Source: Verrucomicrobiota bacterium
GTDB taxonomy: Bacteria > Verrucomicrobiota > Verrucomicrobiia > Verrucomicrobiales > DEV007
DNA: 6,236 bases
Direction of reading: 5' to 3'
Assembly (NCBI GenBank): GCA_027618625.1
Contig: JAQCER010000234.1
Location: 1 to 6,236, forward strand
Notes under the pieces: model-generated
Database searches by the model: none
Seen by the model: the letters and a program-made list of their open reading frames with translations, nothing else
What the model was told of the DNA's origin: nothing
Shown: positions 1 through 6,236 of the stretch, in pieces
How positions within the stretch are numbered: position 1 is the first letter of the stretch
Layout of the letters: each line of letters opens with the position of its first letter
Made by a program: the position numbers and the translations under genes

Positions 1-1914
1 ATAATAGAGACGGGTGAAACTTTCCCGGGCCGCACTTAGAAGCCGAAGGCGGATGGCATCGCGCATTTCCTCAGCACTGATGTATTGTGGGTCATTCTCG
101 GGTACTTTCTGGGCATCCATTTCGCTGAGAACATAACCGACGGCCTTGAGTTCGGCAGAGTTTTCGAGCAGTGCGGACATCGTCTCCCGATCGCCCGAAA
201 GAAAGACCACACGATTTTGGAAGGGGGTATCCTTCCAGAATTTCATGAGATCTTCGCTCACACCTCCGGTCATCGCGGGCTCGCTGATGACAAGGGTGAC
301 CCGGTCGGGGCTTGGGTTTATTTCGTCGACAGGCCGCAGCGCGAGAGTTTCCTGATAGCAGTCCTTCACCTTGGGCTCGAAGATGTTCTCAAGAAAGGCG
401 CGCAGCTCTTTCAGAGAGACTTCGCGGCTGTAGCTCTCAGCCGTGGTGTGAACCTTGGCGATGAGATTCTCGGTATTCTTGAAGAACAGTTTGCCTTCAC
501 GATTGGCGTGAAGGTACCAGGCCTTGGTTTTCAGCACGCCGAGGACATCTTTCAGAAGCCGCGCGGCATCGCGCCCGGGACGACAGAGATACGAGACTAC
601 CTCCGAGGCATTCAGCCCGAGCGTGGCACCTGGGACATTCGCAAGCGACGCCACGAGAAGGAGTTTGGCAGCGTCCTGGGCATCGGTTGCATCGCCAGGG
701 CTGTTCTTGTCCAAGTTCTCGGCAACGCTGACGCCGCCACCCGCGATGTCGTGAGAAATCGCGTTCTCAAAAGTCGGGTTGATCGCCCGGATTTCGCTCT
801 TGGTCGCATCGTTGTTTAGATCGATGTCGTAAGGATGAATCAGGCTCACATGCTCGGCCTGACCGGTCTCCCATAGACGTGAAACAACGACACGCATGAA
901 TCGGATCAAGCCCCGTGTCTGCTGGAAACCGGGGTTCTCACGAAAGCGCGCATAGAGGTCTTTAATTGAAAAATGGAATGGATAGGAGTCACGGAGCTGC
1001 GCAGCGAAATCCTCGGGGGAGGCGTGAGTGATATCCATCTGCCTGGCATCCTTGACCGCTTGCGAGTAGGCTCGGACGATCTCATCGACATCCTGGGGAG
1101 CCGGCAACTTATCGAAGATCCGGGTACGCAGGATGTGATAAAGTTCATTGGTGTTCAGACCCACTGGCTCCAGCGTCATCGCCGTCCGCCCTACCTCGTT
1201 CTGAAAATCGTCCAGCGCCCTGTTGAGGTGGCGACTACCGCCCTCGTAGGTTGCCTTGAGATCGGAGATAACGACACAGACATTGGAAAGCTCCACCTTG
1301 CAGACAGCCGTGAGAAGGTTGGCCAGAGCGGTTGTCGTAACACGGGCGAGATCACTATTTCCAACGGTCTTCGCTCGAGCATTGTCGAGGTATGGCGGCA
1401 GCTCATCTAGCAGAATCAGGAGTGGCTCGCCCTTTAGTAGATTGATCCATGCCGAGGCTCCTGGAGCCTGAAACGGGCTATAATAGTCTTTGAACAGTTC
1501 CTTCTTCCCGAGCTGATACGCAAGCGAGCCCCATATCCCAAGAGGTGCATCCGTTTCCCTTCCGGTGAATCCGATGACCTTTACAGCACCAAGATCCTTT
1601 TGAACCGCGTCTTCTAAAACTCTGCTTCTGAACTCCGGGTGTCTCGCCAGGAGGGCGAGGGTGATCATGGAGTGTGTCTTACCTCCACCCATCGCCTGAC
1701 TGAGAACGAACACTCCCTGATCGCTCTTGCCAGCGAGACGCCTCATCCCTCCCACAACGAGATCGCGCATTCCTCCGGTCACCCAGTTCTCGCCGAAGAA
1801 CTCCTCTGGCTCAATCTTGTCTTCGATGAGGTCAGTAACGTCGAGAACCACGTCGCGACGACTCATGTCGAAGACGCTTTTCCTAGGTCGGCACAATTGC
1901 TTCAGGGATTTCAT
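1..1914 (-). CDS. DUF499-type AAA+/P-loop ATPase, probable anti-phage defence component (3' end cut by window edge)
   Basis: I translated the 638 codons on the minus strand from ATG at 1914 to the window edge; the frame is open throughout. The N-terminus (MKSLKQLCRPRKSVFD) and the following acidic EDKIEPEEFF stretch match the usual start of DUF499 proteins. A Walker A motif GGGKTH lies at residues 76-81, a Walker B strand LLILLDE ends at D170-E171, and a sensor-1-like strand VCVVISD lies near 212-218. A later segment (about 443-490, CRPGRDAARLL then WYLHANREGKLFF) also fits the family. Whole DUF499 proteins are roughly 1,000 residues, so perhaps 350-450 residues are missing on the left. In known clusters such ATPases accompany a DUF1156-type DNA methylase and a helicase (the Hma-type arrangement). 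No such partner is visible here, and the upstream neighbour is a peptidase. An AGGAGA sits 12 nt before the chosen ATG. Family assignment is strong; the defence role is inferred from family context. Confidence 0.9.
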   Translation of the reverse strand, partial: MKSLKQLCRPRKSVFDMSRRDVVLDVTDLIEDKIEPEEFFGENWVTGGMRDLVVGGMRRLAGKSDQGVFVLSQAMGGGKTHSMITLALLARHPEFRSRVLEDAVQKDLGAVKVIGFTGRETDAPLGIWGSLAYQLGKKELFKDYYSPFQAPGASAWINLLKGEPLLILLDELPPYLDNARAKTVGNSDLARVTTTALANLLTAVCKVELSNVCVVISDLKATYEGGSRHLNRALDDFQNEVGRTAMTLEPVGLNTNELYHILRTRIFDKLPAPQDVDEIVRAYSQAVKDARQMDITHASPEDFAAQLRDSYPFHFSIKDLYARFRENPGFQQTRGLIRFMRVVVSRLWETGQAEHVSLIHPYDIDLNNDATKSEIRAINPTFENAISHDIAGGGVSVAENLDKNSPGDATDAQDAAKLLLVASLANVPGATLGLNASEVVSYLCRPGRDAARLLKDVLGVLKTKAWYLHANREGKLFFKNTENLIAKVHTTAESYSREVSLKELRAFLENIFEPKVKDCYQETLALRPVDEINPSPDRVTLVISEPAMTGGVSEDLMKFWKDTPFQNRVVFLSGDRETMSALLENSAELKAVGYVLSEMDAQKVPENDPQYISAEEMRDAIRLRLLSAARESFTRLYY

Positions 1915-1926
1915 TTTCTGATCGAT

Positions 1927-1932
1927 TCTCCT
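1927..1932 (-). promoter_or_regulatory. Ribosome-binding site of the DUF499 ATPase gene
   Basis: AGGAGA on the minus strand, 12 nt before the ATG at 1914. The spacing is a little long, but no nearer start exists in this frame, and the protein starting at 1914 begins exactly where family members usually begin. Confidence 0.5.
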
Positions 1933-1999
1933 GTAATGCCGCATCTCGGCACAAATGCAAAGCTTCGGTTCCCATTTCCCATCAAACTTGCGAAAAATG

Positions 2000-2018
2000 C
2001 CCTATGGCTCCCTATGGC
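2000..2018. repeat. Two 9-bp direct repeats with a 10-bp period upstream of the ATPase gene
   Basis: CCCTATGGC occurs at 2000-2008 and again at 2010-2018 with one base between, so the copies are one helical turn apart. They lie 86 bp upstream of the ATPase start, in the 159-bp gap between the peptidase stop and the ATPase ATG. The arrangement would suit a regulator binding two half-sites on one face of the DNA, but nothing here identifies the regulator, and chance cannot be excluded. Apart from this and the ribosome-binding site, I see no convincing promoter or terminator in 1915-2073. Confidence 0.45.
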
Positions 2019-2073
2019 CTGACTCCACTGAATCCTGAATGCATCAGCTAACGATGGTCATCACGGAAACGCC

Positions 2074-3261
2074 TCAAATATAGGCGCTGAGCAATCGTAG
2101 TGCGGCGCGGATCGATGCCAGAGATGCGGATTCGTTCGCGGTGTGATAGCCGGTGGTGGGAATTTGCAATGTGGTGCCGCTGATATTTCCACCGGTGGCT
2201 GCGACGAGTCGCCCGAGTTCTGTGCGGCCAAGCGACATGGGCTTGCTGCGGGTGAGATTCTGCTGGTCGATCCAGTCGTCTTTGAACGTATAATTGATGC
2301 CAAGGCGCTGGCAGGCGCGTTCAATTTCCGCTGTGAATCTGGGATCGAAGCCTGCGGTGGCGTCCTTGTGACGAAGAACGAGCTCCTGGGCTGCTGCTGC
2401 TTCGGGTGATGGATAGGGACTGGTGTCGAGAACCAAAAGCCGCCGACTGGAGGTCCGCTCGCGCTGAAACCATGCCAATGCGTAACGCCAACTGCGCCCT
2501 GCTTCTTCCTGTGCGGTGAACAACGCGGTACCACCAAAGCCCAGACGAAACAAGTAAATGATCAACGCGACTGACAGCACGTTGTCGAGCTGCGCGGCAA
2601 CGTGAGAATCGGTCACCTGCAGGCGATCAAGAAAGGACACAGGCGTGCCGGGATGCAGGTAATCGAGCCCATCGATCTCGAAGATGAGGTTGTGGCGATA
2701 CGGGCACAGGCGCGCATTCGTGATCGTGCTCTGACCAAGATACGTTCCGGTGAACGGAAAATGCGCCTGCACTCGCTGACCCGTGAAGCGATCGGCAATC
2801 GTGGCCATGCTCTGCTCGGAAACGGAGTCGCCGTCGAGCTCTCCACGGTTGCTGGCGATAAATGCTGCATACTGGAACTCGTTCGGCCCAGTGCAGAGTA
2901 ACCCGTGGCGATCGATGTGAGCCGAGAGCACCAGGCTATCCGGTTCCGAACCTTGGGCAACGAGCAGACCCATGTGGCGCTCGACTTTTATATTCAGCTC
3001 TTCCAGCTCCCGACGCAGAACTCGGAAAAACGAGTCTTCCGCCCCCACAACCGACGGCTCGCGCACCAGCTGCTGGAGTATTTCCAGAAAGGATGACATC
3101 CCATAAAGTGGATCATTGACGATCCCGGGCGGCTCTGAATTTGTGATAATTGGATGGCTCACGCTGGTAGAATAGCCTGTTCGAGAAAAAGAGAGCAGAA
3201 AGAATGCCGATGCCGCGATGCAGGTAAGGGGGATACGAACATTAAACATCACATCGATCAT
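2074..3261 (-). CDS. M42-like zinc metallopeptidase (aminopeptidase fold)
   Basis: A complete 395-codon gene. It shows the co-catalytic two-metal peptidase pattern of the M42/M20/M28 clan. SAHIDRHG supplies H115 and D117, AAQLDN supplies the bridging D226, and TAQEEAG supplies the general base E252 and ligand E253. LVLDTSP supplies D279, and TTGYHT supplies the last ligand H373. These fit M42-type enzymes, which trim amino acids from peptide N-termini, although the HIDRHG form differs from the HMDEIG-like form of classical M42 members. The start is uncertain. The typical family start is probably M55 (position 3099, MSSFLEILQQLV), which would give a 341-residue cytoplasmic enzyme. The longer form from 3261 adds a hydrophobic stretch (about residues 10-26) that looks like a signal peptide or anchor. 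Neither start has a well-spaced Shine-Dalgarno. The gene lies upstream of the ATPase on the same strand, but 159 bp separate them. Peptidase call is strong; substrate and location are unknown. Confidence 0.88.
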   Translation of the reverse strand: MIDVMFNVRIPLTCIAASAFFLLSFSRTGYSTSVSHPIITNSEPPGIVNDPLYGMSSFLEILQQLVREPSVVGAEDSFFRVLRRELEELNIKVERHMGLLVAQGSEPDSLVLSAHIDRHGLLCTGPNEFQYAAFIASNRGELDGDSVSEQSMATIADRFTGQRVQAHFPFTGTYLGQSTITNARLCPYRHNLIFEIDGLDYLHPGTPVSFLDRLQVTDSHVAAQLDNVLSVALIIYLFRLGFGGTALFTAQEEAGRSWRYALAWFQRERTSSRRLLVLDTSPYPSPEAAAAQELVLRHKDATAGFDPRFTAEIERACQRLGINYTFKDDWIDQQNLTRSKPMSLGRTELGRLVAATGGNISGTTLQIPTTGYHTANESASLASIRAALRLLSAYI

Positions 3262-3281
3262 CTGAGAATGCTTGACGACCT

Positions 3282-3289
3282 ACCTCCTC
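3282..3289 (-). promoter_or_regulatory. Strong but badly spaced Shine-Dalgarno-like sequence before the peptidase
   Basis: GAGGAGGT on the minus strand, a near-perfect anti-16S match, 20 nt before the ATG at 3261. That is too far for normal use, and no ATG, GTG or TTG lies at a proper distance; the peptidase frame is closed by a TAG at 3280-3282. It may be a chance match, a displaced site, or a sign that the sequence between it and the start has changed. Confidence 0.3.
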
Positions 3290-3318
3290 GGGCTGAATGC
3301 CCGCTAGAACACAGCCCG
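3289..3318. repeat. 7-bp inverted repeat between the broken gene and the peptidase
   Basis: CGGGCTG at 3289-3295 pairs with CAGCCCG at 3312-3318 around a 16-nt loop. It directly follows the stop of the broken gene (3324) on the minus strand. It directly precedes the GAGGAGGT sequence. No T-run follows on either strand, so it is not a typical intrinsic terminator. Confidence 0.3.
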
Positions 3319-3323
3319 GGCCT

Positions 3324-4179
3324 TCATCCACGCACGCGGGCGGATAGAGGCTGCGCAGCGAACCCAAGTCCATCGCCGCCCCATTCGTCCCCTACATTGA
3401 CGAAGCACGGACCGGTCACCTTGACGACCTGAGTCCGTAAATTATCAGGATTGATGCCTGGGCTCGCGCACCAGATTTCGCGCACCTCGTCGAGCGCGAA
3501 CGGGGCAAGAGCACCAGTGGTTCCCGGCAGGTAGTAGCGCATACCCGGGTGGAGAACCGCGCTGAGACAAGTCGTCGCCGGGTGACCGGTGTGACCTGGT
3601 ACTCGCCGTTTGCCGGAGGAAACCGGGCATACGAGCGGTCCTCCACGGTATTAACCCGCGGCGTTTCCCAATAGGCACCTTCCGCCGCCGTATTGATGTT
3701 GATCCGGCAGCTCAGGTCATCTACCCAGAATGCGTAGCGTCCGACGATCGGGTTCGCTTCCGAATGTGAGTTCCACAGAAAGCGCCCATCCTCGCCGAGG
3801 TAGGCAACCGTTCCGTCGCTGAGAACGTAGGCCCACTGCACAGGCATCGGCAGACTTTTCCCCAGCTTCGCTCCGGCAATCCCTTCGTTGTGGAAAGTCC
3901 TTCCGGACAGTCGAGCGCGTCCATCCGCAGGCTTCCAGTGAACAGTGCGGGATCGACAATCGGAGAAAAATGTTCGCCCCCTGGCAGGATGATCGGCGCG
4001 TTCAGATCGACGAATCGCGACGGCTGTAGCATCCAGTCGTCAGGAAGGGCATCCTCGAGGAACGAGATCGATGGCACCCACCGGAAAGGCTCCGAGTAGA
4101 GGCTCAAGACCGAGGCTGACCGGCCGCCAGCTGACTGACGCGATGGTAGAGAGCAAGGGCACCTGGCATACTGACCCAA
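3324..4179 (-). pseudogene. Frameshifted remnant resembling Verru_Chthon cassette protein A
   Basis: One protein appears to be spread over three minus-strand frames: about 4179-3900, 3900-3590 and 3590-3324 (stop TGA). The middle part reads MPVQWAYVLSDGTV, then NPIVGRYAFWVDD, ININTAAEG and YWETPR. These resemble the MPVRWLYVL, NPIVGRIAFWTDD, VNINTASEG and WDTPR signatures of the Verru_Chthon cassette protein A family. The third frame continues with HPATTCLSAVL, the GHPATTSLS segment expected next. The first frame (ALPDDWMLQPSRFVDL, IVDPALFTG) joins smoothly upstream. Each junction is mended by adding one G: near 3898-3900 (giving PEG-TFHNEG) and near 3586-3587 (giving VTP-GHPATT). Family members are usually over 1,000 residues, so this copy would also lack its N-terminus, which normally carries a secretion or pilin-like signal, and most of its C-terminus. 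The segment above about 4080 is the least certain. Family naming is from memory of conserved motifs; their function is unknown, probably surface-associated. Confidence 0.62.
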
Positions 4180-4328
4180 TGAACGTCGCCACGGCTTCCG
4201 GACTTGCAGGAGTGAATCTCAGATGAAGTGCGGGTTCTAACATTTGCGTAGAACGGCAATAGTCGTTGCTCTTTTGATCGGTGAGTTTAACTTCGGCGTT
4301 CCCGCATAACGCCGAACTCGTGCTCGCT
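4180..4328. other. Divergent intergenic gap
   Basis: This 149-bp stretch separates the start side of the broken minus-strand gene from the plus-strand secreted-protein gene. I see no RNA gene and no convincing -35/-10 pair; TTTAAC at 4286-4291 is the nearest to a -10 element but has no good partner. The main structure is the dyad at 4292-4316, listed separately. Confidence 0.5.
4292..4316. promoter_or_regulatory. Perfect 9-bp dyad just before the secreted-protein start
   Basis: TTCGGCGTT at 4292-4300 and AACGCCGAA at 4308-4316 are exact reverse complements around a 7-nt loop (cccgcat). The second arm ends 12 nt before the ATG at 4329. As DNA it could be an operator; as RNA it would form a stable leader hairpin close to the start codon. 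No T-run follows on either strand, which argues against a terminator. Confidence 0.5.
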
Positions 4329-6236
4329 ATGACTCCAGACTGTGCCCGTCCGTGGTATTTCTTCCCCCAACGAAAGGCGTTGCTCGCTTCTTTCTGTCTG
4401 CCCTTTTTTGCTTCTACTTCGGCAAAGGCTGATATCTTGATCACCGAGTTCATGGCGGACAACCAAACGACTCTCGTCGATGAAGATGGCGATGATCCGG
4501 ATTGGATTGAGCTTTTCAATTCGGGCGCGGCGTCTGTATCGCTGGCTGGTTACTGCCTTACCGATGACCCATCAGCGCTCGATAAGTGGACGCTGCCGGA
4601 TGTGAATCTGGGCTCAGGGGAATTTCTGGTGGTATTCGCTTCGGGCAAGGATCGCACGGTCAGCGGGCTGCCATTGCATACGAATTTCTCGCTCCAGGCC
4701 AGTGGTGAATATCTTGCGCTGGTGGCTCCCGATACGGTCACGGTGCTGCAGGCATTTGCTCCCGAGTTTTCCCGCCAGGAGCCCGACGAAAGCTTTGGCG
4801 TACCGTTCGATGGAATATCGCTGGTGTCAGCAAAAGCATCTGCTCGCGTGCTGATTCCCACCAGTGGCTCACTGGGAAGTTCGTGGAGAGCCAATGGCTT
4901 CAATGATGGCAGCTGGCAGAGTGCGAACCTCGGCGTTGGCTTCGGTTTGACGGTTCCCGGATTCACCGTTCGAGAGGTTCGGAGCAACGGATCTCTGGTC
5001 AGTAACCTCAGCGATGCAGATGATCTGTTGAGCGGATTCGGGGTGGGAAGCGAGACAACTGCCACGATGCAAGTAGTGGACCTGTTCGATTCTGGAGGAA
5101 CGGGAAGATTCACCAATGATCTGCCATTTCCCAATGGCGGCGGCGATGATTTCACGGTGCAGGCTACGGGGATCATTCAAATTCCAGTCGCCGGGACGTG
5201 GACGTTTGGCACGACTTCGGATGATGGCCTGCGTGTGCGCATCAACGGCACCAATGTGATCAACGACGATGCGCTGCATGGAGTGGAAGACCGGTTTGGA
5301 TCGCGATCGCTTTCGGCCGGGAGCCACACGATTGAGCTGGTTTTCTTCGAACGCGGGGGTGGTGCAGAGGTCGAGCTGTTCGCGGCGCGGGGGAATTTCA
5401 CCAGTTTCAACAGTAACTTCAAACTGATCGGTGACATTCCTTCTGGCGGCCTGGCGGTGTCGACGTCGCTCGACAGTGGATCGGTAGGAACGAACATCGA
5501 GGCGCAGATGAAAAACGTTCGCGGCACTGCTTACCTACGCGTTCCCTTCAGCGTCGGGAATGTTGCCGATCTGAAATCCCTGTCCCTGACCATGCGCTAC
5601 AATGATGGATTCGCCGCATATGTCAACGGAGTCGAAGTGGCCCGCAGGAATGCCCCGGCTGACCCAGTGTGGAACTCCACAGCCACAGCCAGTCGGAGCA
5701 TTGAGGTCTCGCTGCTGGGCGAGGGAATCAATGCAAGCGCCGCGTTGTCCGCGATGGTTTCAGGCACCAATACGCTGGCGATACACGGACTGAATATCTC
5801 GGCGGGGGACGGCACTTTTCTCATTGCGCCTGAACTGGTCGGCGGCGGCCTCGGCGTGGGTTCTCCGGCTTACTTCGTGATTCCCACGCCCGGTGCAGTC
5901 AATTCGGCAACGTCCGCGCTCGGTCGGGTGCTGGATCCGGATGTTGCGCCGAAGCGCGGAACCTACGCCACGGCGCAGACGGTCACCCTCACCGCAGCTA
6001 CTCCCGGCTCCACCATCCGCTACACCACCGATGGAAGCACGCCCACCGCATCGACTGGCTCGGTCTACTCGACCCCACTTTCGATCAGGAAGACAACGGT
6101 GCTCCGGGTTGCCGCGTTCAGGAGCGGGTTCGAAGCGTCTACCGTCAAGACCCACACTTACCTGTTTCCTGACGATGTCATCCGGCAACCGGAGTCAGCA
6201 CCGGCGGGCTGGCCGACGGCAGCGGTGAACGGCCAG
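4329..6236 (+). CDS. Secreted lamin-tail/PA14/chitobiase-type multidomain protein, probable CotH-family protein (3' end cut by window edge)
   Basis: I translated 636 codons from ATG at 4329 to the window edge with no stop. The N-terminus has a signal peptide: basic residues R15-K16, a hydrophobic run at about 17-29, and a likely cleavage after SAKA (31-34). A lamin-tail domain follows (about 35-145: ILITEFMADN, DDPDWIELFN, SLAGYCLTDD). Next comes a short SSWRANGFNDGSWQ segment (185-197) like part of a galactose-binding-like fold. A PA14-like domain spans about 240-355 (WTFGTTSDDGLRVRING, then HTIELVFFERGGGAEVELF). A second sugar-binding-like module lies at about 395-505 (MRYNDGFAAYVNGVEVARRN, NTLAIHGLN). 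A chitobiase/HEX C-terminal-type domain lies at about 538-612 (VTLTA, IRYTTDGSTPT, THTYLF). The closing DDVIRQ, AGWP and NGQ phrase usually leads into a CotH-kinase domain. No Shine-Dalgarno is visible; the ATG fits the signal peptide, and GTG at 4320 or 4281 are poorer choices. It probably acts outside the cell or on its surface, with carbohydrate binding likely but the substrate unknown. Confidence 0.9.
   Translation, partial: MTPDCARPWYFFPQRKALLASFCLPFFASTSAKADILITEFMADNQTTLVDEDGDDPDWIELFNSGAASVSLAGYCLTDDPSALDKWTLPDVNLGSGEFLVVFASGKDRTVSGLPLHTNFSLQASGEYLALVAPDTVTVLQAFAPEFSRQEPDESFGVPFDGISLVSAKASARVLIPTSGSLGSSWRANGFNDGSWQSANLGVGFGLTVPGFTVREVRSNGSLVSNLSDADDLLSGFGVGSETTATMQVVDLFDSGGTGRFTNDLPFPNGGGDDFTVQATGIIQIPVAGTWTFGTTSDDGLRVRINGTNVINDDALHGVEDRFGSRSLSAGSHTIELVFFERGGGAEVELFAARGNFTSFNSNFKLIGDIPSGGLAVSTSLDSGSVGTNIEAQMKNVRGTAYLRVPFSVGNVADLKSLSLTMRYNDGFAAYVNGVEVARRNAPADPVWNSTATASRSIEVSLLGEGINASAALSAMVSGTNTLAIHGLNISAGDGTFLIAPELVGGGLGVGSPAYFVIPTPGAVNSATSALGRVLDPDVAPKRGTYATAQTVTLTAATPGSTIRYTTDGSTPTASTGSVYSTPLSIRKTTVLRVAAFRSGFEASTVKTHTYLFPDDVIRQPESAPAGWPTAAVNGQ

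Noticed and set aside
85..819. 244-codon open frame on the plus strand
   Set aside because: It is exactly antisense to the DUF499 ATPase, whose frame is open for 638 codons with clear Walker motifs. The plus-strand translation shows no recognisable motif.
973..2022. Plus-strand open frames of 145 and 127 codons
   Set aside because: Both are antisense to the ATPase gene or its upstream gap. They carry no recognisable motif and have no convincing start signals.
2028..2040. CTGAAT repeated twice with a 7-nt period
   Set aside because: The unit is only six bases and not placed at a meaningful distance from a start; chance is the simplest explanation.
2061..2537. 158-codon minus-strand frame overlapping the peptidase
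   Set aside because: It overlaps the peptidase in another frame on the same strand. The peptidase frame contains the conserved metal ligands; this one is low-complexity proline/serine-rich.
3242..3373. Short minus-strand continuation (MDLGSLRSLYPPACVDEG...) below the broken gene
   Set aside because: It could be a third frame of the broken gene, but it has no recognisable family motif and is not reached by the single-G repair that explains the other two junctions.
4040..4519. 159-codon minus-strand frame across the divergent gap
   Set aside because: It is antisense to the signal peptide and lamin-tail start of the secreted protein, and no motif is recognisable. Its inner part overlaps the broken gene in a different frame.
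4550..5527. Minus-strand frames of 208, 152 and 116 codons
   Set aside because: All are antisense to the well-supported lamin-tail/PA14 protein and are rich in serine, proline and arginine, as expected for shadow frames.

Overview
The window most likely comes from the chromosome of a member of the Verrucomicrobiota. Three things point there. The rightmost gene is a long secreted protein with a lamin-tail domain, a PA14 domain and a chitobiase-type C-terminal domain, an architecture common in Verrucomicrobiota and Planctomycetota. A broken gene in the middle resembles the large Verru_Chthon cassette protein A family, which is essentially restricted to Verrucomicrobiota. Shine-Dalgarno sequences are absent or poorly placed at most starts. 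All functional calls come from reading motifs by eye; no database search was run.

Layout, left to right. (1) 1-1914, minus strand: the first 638 codons of a DUF499-type P-loop ATPase, cut by the left edge. DUF499 ATPases are best known from predicted anti-phage clusters where they sit with a DUF1156-type DNA methylase and a helicase. The partner genes, if present, lie beyond the left edge. (2) 1915-2073: a 159-bp gap holding the ATPase ribosome-binding site and a 9-bp direct repeat with a 10-bp period. (3) 2074-3261, minus strand: a complete M42-like zinc metallopeptidase with all expected metal ligands, possibly with a membrane-targeting N-terminal extension. (4) 3324-4179, minus strand: a frameshifted remnant of a Verru_Chthon-A-like protein in three reading frames. 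Each of its two shifts is repaired by restoring one G in a short G run. (5) 4180-4328: a divergent intergenic gap with a perfect 9-bp dyad just before the next start. (6) 4329-6236, plus strand: the first 636 codons of the LTD/PA14/CHB_HEX_C secreted protein, cut by the right edge just where a CotH-kinase domain usually begins.

The genes do not form one obvious pathway. The ATPase is the likely edge of a defence cluster extending left, and its own upstream gap suggests it is transcribed separately from the peptidase. The peptidase looks like housekeeping or peptide-scavenging. The remnant and the LTD protein belong to the surface and secreted repertoire of the phylum. The most rewarding follow-ups are the sequence left of position 1, and whether the middle gene is truly broken or only a base-calling artefact.
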